DNA of 8,231 nucleotides from positions 1 through 8,231 of the forward strand of contig JADGRS010000126.1 of NCBI GenBank assembly GCA_017880705.1, in the 5' to 3' direction. Both the position numbers and the translations under genes were made by a program. This stretch comes from Burkholderiales bacterium (lineage in GTDB: Bacteria; Pseudomonadota; Gammaproteobacteria; Burkholderiales; Usitatibacteraceae). Positions 1 to 8,231 of the stretch are shown piece by piece (the stretch's first letter is position 1; each line of letters starts with the position of its first letter). Under the pieces are notes generated by a model. It ran no database searches. It saw only the letters and a program-made list of their open reading frames with translations, and was not told the origin of the DNA.

Positions 1-304
1 AGGACAGCGTGGCCTGGAAGGGATACGGGTCCTCGCTTCCGTCGTCGCGGCGGATCGACACGAAGACGCTCGGCGCGCCGCTCGACGCGTTGAGGTAATA
101 GCCCTCGGCCTCGTCGCGATGCAGCGTCACCTCGAAGCCCGGAAAGATGCGCTGCAACGTCTCGCGCGTCTCGACGATCACGCGAGGCGCGCCGCCCACG
201 TCGGGAACGGCGCCGAGGAGGTGCCAGCGATGGTCCTCCCAGCGGCTCTCCACCGTCTCCCGGGACAGGATCACGGAGAGCTTGCGCGTGGGTTTCTCGA
301 CCAT
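1..304 (-). CDS. DUF3305 family protein, formate dehydrogenase-associated (partial, C-terminus beyond left edge)
   Basis: I translated the reverse strand from an ATG at 304-302; it stays open for 101 codons to the window edge, so the C-terminal part is missing. The visible protein has a beta-strand-rich start ([20 protein letters not shown]) and the motif [10 protein letters not shown] at residues 63-72, followed by a PSVFVSIRR strand. This pattern matches DUF3305 as I know it. That family is found almost only in formate dehydrogenase clusters, next to DUF3306, ferredoxin-like and TorD-like genes, and is sometimes mislabelled as MobA. Its biochemical role is not established. The divergent neighbours moaA and fdhD fit a role in formate dehydrogenase assembly. 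No Shine-Dalgarno sequence precedes the ATG. The family call is from recognition of the motif, not a search. Confidence 0.82.
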   Translation of the reverse strand, partial: MVEKPTRKLSVILSRETVESRWEDHRWHLLGAVPDVGGAPRVIVETRETLQRIFPGFEVTLHRDEAEGYYLNASSGAPSVFVSIRRDDGSEDPYPFQATLS

Positions 305-327
305 GGGATGACTATACTATCGGTGCC
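305..327. promoter_or_regulatory. Divergent start-codon spacer with overlapping -10-like hexamers
   Basis: Only 23 bp separate the ATG of the DUF3305 gene from the ATG of moaA. The spacer contains an AT-rich core unlike the surrounding GC-rich DNA. It holds TATACT at 313-318 on the plus strand and TATAGT at 316-311 on the minus strand, both close to the sigma-70 -10 consensus. Start sites about 7 nt downstream would give leaders of only a few bases or none. Neither gene has a convincing Shine-Dalgarno sequence, which fits leaderless or very short-leader transcripts. I see no good -35 element at the proper distance on either strand, so the promoter call is tentative. Confidence 0.35.
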
Positions 328-1428
328 ATGTCGAAGAGTGCCAGGCCGAAAACAGTCATCCCGCTGCACGAGGCGCGCGGCGCGCTGCCGATCCCCGCCG
401 CGAAGCCCGTGATCGCCGGGGCCGCGCTTGCCGATGCGCGCGGCCGGGGCCTGCACGACCTGCGCATCTCGGTCACGGACCGCTGCAATTTCCGTTGCAC
501 CTATTGCATGCCGAAGGACGTGTTCGACGCGGACTACCGGTTCCTGCCGCACGCCGAGGTCCTTTCCTTCGAGGAGATCGTGCGCGTCGCCCGCCTCTTT
601 CGCGATCTCGGCACGCAGAAGATCCGCCTCACGGGCGGCGAGCCGCTGCTGCGCAAGGGCATCGAGCGCCTGGTCGCGATGCTGCGCGAAGCGCTTCCGG
701 ACATCGACCTCACGCTCACCACCAATGGCTCGGCACTGAAGGCGCAGGCCGCTGCGCTGCGTGCCGCGGGCCTCGACCGCATCACCGTGAGCCTCGATTC
801 CCTGGACGACGCGACATTCCGCGCGATGAACGACGCCGACTTTCCGGTCGCGAAGGTGCTCGAAGGCATCGAGGCGGCGGCGGCGGCGGGCCTCGCGCCG
901 ATCAAGGTGAACATGGTGGTGAAGCGCGGCGTGAACGACCACCAGGTGGTCGACATGGCGCGGCACTTCCGCGGGACCGGACACATCGTGCGCTTCATCG
1001 AGTTCATGGATGTCGGCTCGACCAACGGCTGGCGCATGGACGATGTGATTGCCTCCGAGGAGGTCGTGCGGCGCGTCTCGGCGCAATTTCCGCTCGACCC
1101 GGCAGGAGCCAACTACGGGGGCGAGGTGGCCCAGCGCTGGCGCTACCGCGACGGCTCCGGCGAGATCGGCGCGATCTCCTCGGTCACGCGGGCTTTCTGC
1201 TCGACGTGCACGCGCGCGCGCCTGTCGACCGACGGCCAGGTCTACACATGCCTCTTCGCGCAGCGCGGCTACGACCTGAAGCGGCTGCTGCGCGACGGCA
1301 GCGACGACGCTGCGATCGCGGCCGCGGTGAGCGCCATCTGGCAGGGCCGCGACGACCGCTATTCCGAGATCCGCACCGCCGAGTCGGCGAAGTCGCGCAA
1401 GGTCGAGATGTCGTTCATCGGCGGTTGA
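328..1428 (+). CDS. moaA: GTP 3',8-cyclase MoaA (molybdenum cofactor biosynthesis)
   Basis: This 366-residue radical SAM enzyme catalyses the first step of molybdenum cofactor synthesis, converting GTP to 3',8-cyclo-7,8-dihydro-GTP; MoaC then forms cyclic pyranopterin monophosphate. The SAM-binding [4Fe-4S] cluster cysteines are C53, C57 and C60 in [14 protein letters not shown]. The SAM-contacting motif LTGGEPLLR is at 101-109. The C-terminal cluster ligands C291, C294 and C308 (CX2CX13C) bind the GTP-side cluster. The protein ends in the conserved Gly-Gly tail (365-366). It is longer than the E. coli enzyme (about 329 aa) because of an N-terminal extension beginning [13 protein letters not shown], which I recall from betaproteobacterial MoaA; this supports the ATG at 328 over a GTG at 409. 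It is the first gene of the plus-strand operon. Confidence 0.97.
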   Translation: MSKSARPKTVIPLHEARGALPIPAAKPVIAGAALADARGRGLHDLRISVTDRCNFRCTYCMPKDVFDADYRFLPHAEVLSFEEIVRVARLFRDLGTQKIRLTGGEPLLRKGIERLVAMLREALPDIDLTLTTNGSALKAQAAALRAAGLDRITVSLDSLDDATFRAMNDADFPVAKVLEGIEAAAAAGLAPIKVNMVVKRGVNDHQVVDMARHFRGTGHIVRFIEFMDVGSTNGWRMDDVIASEEVVRRVSAQFPLDPAGANYGGEVAQRWRYRDGSGEIGAISSVTRAFCSTCTRARLSTDGQVYTCLFAQRGYDLKRLLRDGSDDAAIAAAVSAIWQGRDDRYSEIRTAESAKSRKVEMSFIGG

Positions 1429-1431
1429 CGC

Positions 1432-2292
1432 TTGGGCTACAAACCGCTCCTCACGCACCACGCGCGCCCGGCCACCTACACCGTCGAGGCGCGCGACGAG
1501 ACGGGCGCGCTGGTGCCGACGCCCATCGCGGGCGAGCATCCCCTCACCCTCTACGTCGACAAGCGCGAGCTCGTGACGCTCATGACGCTCGGCGCCGCGC
1601 CCGAAGCCCTCGCGATCGGATTCCTGCGCAACCAGCGCCTGGTCGACTCGATCGAGGAGATCGTCTCGGTGCAGGTCGACTGGGAGGTGAACGCGGTCGC
1701 GGTCACCACGCGCAACGGCCTCGTGGACCTCGACAGGAAGACCGAGAAGCGCACCGCCACGACGGGCTGCGGGCAAGGCACGGTGTTCGGCGATCTCATG
1801 GCGGACATCGAGTCGATCCACCTCGACGACGCGATGCGCTTCGACGAGGCGACGCTCTTCGGGCTCCTCAACGCGATGCGCCTGCACGAGTCGATCTACA
1901 AGCAGGCGGGCGCGGTGCATGGCTGCGCTCTCGCGAAAGGCTCCGAGGTGCTCACCTTCGTCGAGGACGTGGGACGCCACAATGCGGTCGACGCGATCGC
2001 AGGATGGATGTGGCTCGAAGGCATCGACGGCGCCGACAAGATCTTCTACACGACGGGACGCCTCACCTCCGAGATGGTGATCAAGGCCGCGCAGATGGGC
2101 ATTCCGGTGCTCGTGTCGCGCTCGGGGCTCACGAAGATGGGGCACGAGGTCGCGACTCGGGTCGGCATCACGATGATCGGGCGCGCGGTGGGGAAGCACT
2201 ACCTCCTCTTCACCGGCGCGCAACGCCTGGTGAAAGCGCCGCCCGCCCACGCCCCGTTGCAGGCTCCCGCCGTGGGAGAGGGCCATGCCTGA
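1432..2292 (+). CDS. fdhD: Formate dehydrogenase accessory sulfurtransferase FdhD (CGQG variant)
   Basis: FdhD passes sulfur from a cysteine desulfurase to the bis-MGD cofactor and is needed for formate dehydrogenase activity. The 286-residue product has the family blocks TATTGCGQGTVFGDL (109-122), VEDVGRHNAVDAIAG (177-191), TTGRLTSEMVIKAA (207-220) and SRSGLT (229-234). The catalytic loop, CxxC in E. coli (C121 and C124), is C-G-Q-G here: C113 is kept and the second cysteine is glycine. Translation must start at or after 1429, because the moaA stop lies in the same frame immediately upstream. TTG at 1432, three bases after that stop, is the only start that keeps the whole conserved N-terminal region; a GTG at 1513 would cut into it. 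A weak GGCGG lies about 7 nt upstream. The product is probably cytoplasmic. Confidence 0.95.
   Translation: MGYKPLLTHHARPATYTVEARDETGALVPTPIAGEHPLTLYVDKRELVTLMTLGAAPEALAIGFLRNQRLVDSIEEIVSVQVDWEVNAVAVTTRNGLVDLDRKTEKRTATTGCGQGTVFGDLMADIESIHLDDAMRFDEATLFGLLNAMRLHESIYKQAGAVHGCALAKGSEVLTFVEDVGRHNAVDAIAGWMWLEGIDGADKIFYTTGRLTSEMVIKAAQMGIPVLVSRSGLTKMGHEVATRVGITMIGRAVGKHYLLFTGAQRLVKAPPAHAPLQAPAVGEGHA
2274..2278 (+). promoter_or_regulatory. Ribosome binding site of the GFA-family gene
   Basis: GGGAG, part of a longer purine run up to 2282, lies 6 nt before the ATG at 2285 and inside the 3' end of fdhD. It is one of the clearest Shine-Dalgarno sequences in the window. It supports the ATG at 2285 and therefore the 8-nt overlap with fdhD. 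Confidence 0.6.
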
Positions 2293-2680
2293 GAAGGCAA
2301 CCGCGCGCTGCCATTGCGGGGGCGTCGAGATCGAGGTCGCGTTTCCCTCGCGATTCTGCGCGCACTGCTATTGCTGGAGCTGCCGCACGACCCACGCCGC
2401 CGGAGTCGTCACATGGATCGGCTTCAAGCGCGCGCAGGTCCGCCTCGTGAAAGGCGCGGAGCTGGTGCGCGACTACGAATCGTCGAAGGGCACGCGGCGC
2501 AAGTTCTGCACGAATTGCGGCACGCGCCTCGCGTTCGAATCGCAGCACGGCAACTGGGCCGACGAGATGCACCTGCCGCTCGCGCTGTTCGTGACGCCCG
2601 TGGATCGCGCACCGACGGTGAATTCCTTCCCCGACGAGCGCCCGCCTTGGGCGCCGATGCAGGCATTCGACCATGCCTAG
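2285..2680 (+). CDS. GFA / CENP-V domain zinc-binding protein
   Basis: This 131-residue protein has the full cysteine pattern of the GFA (glutathione-dependent formaldehyde-activating) fold: C9 and C11 (CHCG), C25, C28, C30 and C33 (FCAHCYCWSC), and C75 and C78 (FCTNCGT). These should bind two zinc ions. The family was named for an enzyme proposed to speed formation of S-hydroxymethylglutathione from formaldehyde and glutathione, but most members have no proven function and the original activity is debated. It overlaps fdhD by 8 nt (ATGCCTGA) and mobA by 8 nt, so it is translated with formate dehydrogenase maturation genes. Formaldehyde oxidation yields formate, which makes a link plausible but unproven. 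The length is usual for the family and no zinc ligand appears missing. Confidence 0.88.
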   Translation: MPEKATARCHCGGVEIEVAFPSRFCAHCYCWSCRTTHAAGVVTWIGFKRAQVRLVKGAELVRDYESSKGTRRKFCTNCGTRLAFESQHGNWADEMHLPLALFVTPVDRAPTVNSFPDERPPWAPMQAFDHA

Positions 2681-3254
2681 GGTCACGGGCGTGGTACTCG
2701 CGGGCGGGCAAGGCAGCCGCATGGGCGGCGTCGACAAGGGGCTGCAGCCCTTTCGCGGCAAGCCCATGGTCGCCCACGCCATCGAGCGTCTCGCGAGGCA
2801 AGTCGACGAGATCCTCATCAACGCGAACCGCAATGCCGAGGCGTATGCGCAGTTCGGCTATCGCGTCATCGCCGACGAGATCGAGGGCTTCGCGGGTCCT
2901 CTCGCCGGATTCGAACGCGGCCTCGCGCACGCCTCCGGCGATCTCGTGGTGACGGTGCCGTGCGATTCGCCGTTCCTGCCGGCCGATCTCGTCGCGCGCC
3001 TTCGCGCCGCGCTCGAGCGCGAGGGTGCCGACCTCGCGGTGGCGAAAACCGGCGACCAGGCCCACCCGGTGTTCAGCCTCATGCGGCGCGAAGTCCACCC
3101 TTCGCTCACCCAGTTCCTCGCGGGCGGGCAGCGCAAGATCGACCGCTGGTATGCGGCGCTCAAGGTGGTCGAGGTGCCCTTCGACGACAAGGCCGACGCG
3201 TTCCTCAACATCAACACCCGCGAGGAGCTCGCGAGCCTCGAGCCGCGCCCATAG
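2673..3254 (+). CDS. mobA: Molybdenum cofactor guanylyltransferase MobA
   Basis: MobA transfers GMP from GTP to Mo-molybdopterin to make the guanine dinucleotide form (MGD) that formate dehydrogenases and other DMSO-reductase-family enzymes use. The 193-residue product has the nucleotide-binding loop LAGGQGSRMGGVDKG at 9-23, followed by PFRGKPM. It also has GPLAG at 75-79, the metal-binding motif PCDSPFLP at 96-103 (D98 is the likely Mg ligand), HPVFSL at 131-136 and the C-terminal FLNINTREEL at 177-186. Length and motif order match the E. coli protein. The ATG overlaps the end of the GFA gene by 8 nt (ATGCCTAG), with a modest AGG 9 nt upstream, so coupling is likely. This is the genuine MobA; the divergent DUF3305 protein is sometimes wrongly given that name. 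Confidence 0.95.
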   Translation: MPRVTGVVLAGGQGSRMGGVDKGLQPFRGKPMVAHAIERLARQVDEILINANRNAEAYAQFGYRVIADEIEGFAGPLAGFERGLAHASGDLVVTVPCDSPFLPADLVARLRAALEREGADLAVAKTGDQAHPVFSLMRREVHPSLTQFLAGGQRKIDRWYAALKVVEVPFDDKADAFLNINTREELASLEPRP

Positions 3255-3258
3255 GCCG

Positions 3259-3810
3259 ATGCCCGCGGCACTGCGCTCCCCGCGCCCGCCGCTGCCGCGC
3301 TTCGCCGTCGCGTGGCTCCCGCAGTTCGAAGGCATCGAGCGCATCGAAGCGTTTCGCGCGCGGCACGATCCCGCGTCGGGGGACATCGCCGCGCACCTCA
3401 CGCTGGTCTTCCCGTTCGCGACGGCGCTGAAACGCCTGCAGGTCGAGACCCACGTGCAGCGCGTCGTCTCGCGCTGGCCGCCGATTCCGGTCACGTTCCG
3501 CCACGTCCGCATGCATGGCAACGAATTCCTGCTCTTCATGGCCTCGCGCGGCGCGGCGTCGATCGCGGCGCTCCACGACAAGCTCTACACGCGCTCGCTC
3601 GCGCCCCACCTTCGCCGCGACCTTCCCTACGAGCCCCACATCACTCTCGCGCGATACGCCGACTTCGATCGCCTGGAGGCCGCGATGGGCGAAGCCGAAG
3701 GCGCATTCGGCGGCGAGCTCGGCGACGTGATCCGCGATGTGACGCTCCTCTCGATCGACCGGAACGGTAGAATCTCGCCTCTGAAGACGATCTGGCTGCA
3801 CACCGCATGA
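3259..3810 (+). CDS. 2H phosphoesterase superfamily protein (2'-5' RNA ligase-like)
   Basis: The 183-residue product has the two HxT motifs that define the 2H phosphoesterase superfamily: HLTLVFPF with H46 and T48, and HITLAR with H127 and T129. They are separated by about 80 residues, as in LigT/ThpR-like and YjcG-like members. These enzymes hydrolyse, or run in reverse on, 2',3'- or 1'',2''-cyclic phosphates in RNA or nucleotide substrates; the substrate here is unknown. The ATG at 3259 lies 4 nt after the mobA stop. The frame is open upstream inside mobA to 3025, but that part is an Arg/Ser-rich shadow and is not part of the protein. The gene ends in an ATGA overlap with moeA, placing it firmly between two cofactor genes. 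Superfamily membership is clear; the role is not. Confidence 0.85.
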   Translation: MPAALRSPRPPLPRFAVAWLPQFEGIERIEAFRARHDPASGDIAAHLTLVFPFATALKRLQVETHVQRVVSRWPPIPVTFRHVRMHGNEFLLFMASRGAASIAALHDKLYTRSLAPHLRRDLPYEPHITLARYADFDRLEAAMGEAEGAFGGELGDVIRDVTLLSIDRNGRISPLKTIWLHTA

Positions 3811-5081
3811 ATACTCCCGCACTCACGATCACCCAGGCGTCCTGCGCCGACGACTACGATCCGAACTCGATGCCGGTGGCGAAGGCGCGCGCCTTCATCC
3901 ACCAGTTCCTAGCACCGGTGCAGGGCACGCTGCGGGTCCCGGTGCGCACGGCGCTGGGCCGGGTCCTCGCCGAGGACGTGCGCTCGCCGGTGGACGTGCC
4001 GGCGCACCGCAATTCCGCGATGGACGGCTGGGCGATGCGCGGCGCCGATCTTTCGGCCGATGCCGAGGCGACGCTCACGCAGATCGGCGCGTCGTTCGCG
4101 GGACGCCCCTTCGCGGGCAAGGTCGGCAAGGGCGAGTGCGTGCGCATCATGACGGGCGGGGTGGTGCCGGAGGGCGCCGACACGGTGGTCATGCAGGAGC
4201 GCGCGAAGGCGTCGGGGAAGTCGATCGCCTTCGCGCCCGGACAGAAGACCGGACAGAACGTGCGCGAAGCGGGCGAGGACCTGAAGGCCGGGTCGGTCGC
4301 GCTCGCCAAGGGCCGGATCGTGCGGCCCGCGGAGCTCGGGCTCATCGCATCCCTCGGCGTCGGCGAGGTCGCGGTGTACCGGCCGTTGCGCGTCGCGTTC
4401 TTCTCCACGGGCGACGAGCTGAAGTCCGTGGGCACCGCGCTGGGCGAAGGCGAGATCTACGACTCCAACCGCTACACGATCCACGGCATGCTCACGCGCC
4501 TGGGCTGCGACGCGCTCGACATGGGCGTGGTGCGCGACGATCCGAAGCTTCTCGAGAGCGCCTTCGCGCAGGCGTCGGCCAACGCCGATGTGGTGATCAC
4601 GAGCGGCGGCGTCTCGGTCGGCGAGGCCGATTTCGTGAAGGCGATGCTGGATGAGCTCGGCGAGGTCGTCTTCTGGAAGATCGCGATGAAGCCCGGGCGC
4701 CCGCTCGCGTACGGCAGAATCGGCGCGGCGCATTTCTTCGGCCTGCCGGGAAATCCGGTCTCCGTGATGGTGACGTTCTACCAGTTCGTGCGCGACGCGC
4801 TCCTGGTGCTGATGGGCGCCGATCCCGTCGAGCCCGTGCCGACTTTCCGCGCGACGTGCACGTCGCGGTTGAAGAAAGCGCCCGGGCGCACCGAGTTCCA
4901 GCGCGGCGTGCTCACGCGCGCGGCCGACGGCACGCTCGAGGTGAAGCCCACGGGCGAGCAGGGATCGGGAATCCTGAAGTCGATGAGCGACGCGAACTGC
5001 TTCATCATCCTTGGCGACGCGACCGGCAACGTGGAGCCCGGCGCGAGCGTCGAGGTGCAGCTGCTCGAGGGAATCGTATGA
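3807..5081 (+). CDS. moeA: Molybdopterin molybdenumtransferase MoeA
   Basis: MoeA inserts molybdate into adenylylated molybdopterin to form active Moco. The 424-residue product shows the family blocks in order: SPVDVPAHRNSAMDGWAMRG at 60-79, RIMTGGVVPEGADTVVMQE at 113-131, the substrate-binding STGDEL at 200-205, GEIYDSNRY at 215-223, the MPT-binding TSGGVSVGEADFVK at 265-278, KPGRPLAYG at 295-303 and GLPGNPVSVMV at 312-322. The last three form the MogA-like domain; a C-terminal beta domain runs from about 345. The start is the ATG of an ATGA overlap with the 2H phosphoesterase stop. There is no strong Shine-Dalgarno sequence, so translation probably depends on the upstream gene. No separate mogA/moaB or moaC/D/E lies in the window; they must be elsewhere. 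Confidence 0.97.
   Translation: MNTPALTITQASCADDYDPNSMPVAKARAFIHQFLAPVQGTLRVPVRTALGRVLAEDVRSPVDVPAHRNSAMDGWAMRGADLSADAEATLTQIGASFAGRPFAGKVGKGECVRIMTGGVVPEGADTVVMQERAKASGKSIAFAPGQKTGQNVREAGEDLKAGSVALAKGRIVRPAELGLIASLGVGEVAVYRPLRVAFFSTGDELKSVGTALGEGEIYDSNRYTIHGMLTRLGCDALDMGVVRDDPKLLESAFAQASANADVVITSGGVSVGEADFVKAMLDELGEVVFWKIAMKPGRPLAYGRIGAAHFFGLPGNPVSVMVTFYQFVRDALLVLMGADPVEPVPTFRATCTSRLKKAPGRTEFQRGVLTRAADGTLEVKPTGEQGSGILKSMSDANCFIILGDATGNVEPGASVEVQLLEGIV
5067..5071 (+). promoter_or_regulatory. Ribosome binding site of the thioesterase gene
   Basis: GAGGG, inside the last codons of moeA, sits 6 nt before the ATG at 5078. It fixes the start at the ATGA overlap rather than at the later ATG at 5096, which would shorten the protein by six residues. 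Confidence 0.6.
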
Positions 5082-5537
5082 GCGCTCGACGCGACATGCG
5101 GCTGCCTCCCGAGCGCACCGGGACCGGGCTCGACTACCTGCAGCGCATCGTCTCCGGCGAGTATCCGCAGGTCCCGATCGGCGACACGCTCGGCTTCCGC
5201 ATCACCGAGGTGAGCGCGGGCCGCGTCGTGCTCGTCGGAAATCCGGACCTGCGCTCGTTCAATCTCCTCGGCACCGTCCATGGCGGCTGGGCGGCCTCGA
5301 TCCTCGACACCGCCATGGCGCTCGCCGCGATGTCCTCCATCGACGAGAGCAATCGCCACACCACGCTCGACATCCGCATCAACTACCTGCGCCCGATCAC
5401 CCTCGAGACCGGCGAAGTGCGCGCCGAGGGCACGGTGATCCAGGGCGGCCGCCGCGTCGCCTACTGCGAAGGCAGGCTCACCGACGCCGCCGGCAAGCTC
5501 CTCTCCCATGGCACCAGCAGCTGCCTGATCTTCCCGA

Positions 5538-5542
<5 letters not shown>
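5078..5542 (+). CDS. PaaI-family hotdog-fold thioesterase
   Basis: The 154-residue protein has the single hotdog domain of the PaaI/YbgC-like acyl-CoA thioesterases. The signature NLLGTVHGGWAASILDTAMA covers 62-81, with the HGG turn at 68-70 and an acidic residue D77 on the central helix. These are followed by the strands TTLDIRINYLRPIT and VRAEGTVIQGGRRVAYCEG. Such enzymes hydrolyse acyl- or aryl-CoA thioesters and usually work as dimers or tetramers; the substrate cannot be read from sequence. It is coupled to moeA by an ATGA overlap and is the last gene of the plus-strand operon. It has no obvious place in cofactor synthesis. It could relate to the neighbouring aromatic genes through phenylacetyl- or benzoyl-type CoA esters, but it is transcribed towards them and so is not co-operonic. 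Its stop codon lies in the palindrome that follows. Confidence 0.88.
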
Positions 5543-8220
<2,678 letters not shown>

Positions 8221-8231
8221 GTCACGCGCGT

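Noticed and set aside
1..304. Calling the left-edge gene MobA
   Set aside because: Databases often use that name for DUF3305 proteins, but the sequence lacks the LAGGxGxRMG loop. The real mobA is at 2673-3254.
871..889. GCG-repeat run that could be an unstable microsatellite
   Set aside because: It encodes a short alanine stretch in a normal helix of MoaA and is ordinary for this base composition.
271..2286. A 671-codon minus-strand open frame opposite moaA and fdhD
   Set aside because: It is an antisense shadow of GC-rich codon bias. The product is rich in Arg, His, Ala and Val with no domain, while the plus strand encodes two unmistakable enzymes.
495..2450. A 651-codon plus-strand frame across moaA, fdhD and the GFA gene
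   Set aside because: It is a +1-type shadow with Arg/Gly/His-rich low-complexity sequence, spanning three real genes in other frames.
3025..3258. Upstream extension of the 2H phosphoesterase frame inside mobA
   Set aside because: The extension is Ser/Arg/Thr-rich and lies within the conserved 3' half of mobA. The ATG at 3259 gives the usual family length.

Overview
The window is gene-dense, GC-rich chromosomal DNA. The gene content and protein styles (N-terminally extended MoaA, the CGQG form of FdhD, a DUF3305 protein, PobA beside a Liv-type ABC transporter) suggest a betaproteobacterium. This assignment is inferred from family resemblance, with no rRNA or marker gene to confirm it. There are no tRNA or rRNA genes, insertion sequences or CRISPR arrays.

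Left part (1-5542), formate dehydrogenase maturation and molybdenum cofactor genes. A truncated DUF3305 gene leaves the window on the minus strand. Only 23 bp from its start codon, a seven-gene plus-strand run begins: moaA, fdhD, a GFA/CENP-V-type zinc protein, mobA, a 2H phosphoesterase (2'-5' RNA ligase-like), moeA and a PaaI-type hotdog thioesterase. Each gene overlaps the next by 4-8 nt or is separated by 3-4 nt, so the run is almost certainly one translationally coupled operon. MoaA starts the pterin pathway, MoeA inserts molybdate, MobA adds GMP to make bis-MGD, and FdhD delivers sulfur to the formate dehydrogenase cofactor. The GFA protein, the 2H phosphoesterase and the thioesterase are passengers without an established role in this pathway.

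Junction (5538-5596). A perfect 59-bp palindrome (29-bp arms, one central base) separates the plus-strand operon from the convergent minus-strand genes. It carries the stop codons of both flanking genes. Each arm is itself a small inverted-repeat unit, and the element is clearly more AT-rich than its surroundings. It looks like a REP-type doublet that may also serve as a bidirectional terminator.

Right part (5592-8220), aromatic catabolism and uptake. Reading leftwards on the minus strand are livG-like and livF-like ATPase genes of a branched-chain-amino-acid-family ABC importer, then pobA (4-hydroxybenzoate 3-monooxygenase). All are coupled by GTGA or near-overlapping junctions. The arrangement suggests that the importer brings in 4-hydroxybenzoate or a related aromatic acid for PobA to convert to protocatechuate. 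The permease and binding-protein genes would lie beyond the right edge.

I found no clearly new multi-gene system. The items most worth a second look are the palindrome, the 2H phosphoesterase embedded in the cofactor operon, the GFA protein coupled to fdhD, and the single-cysteine FdhD active site.
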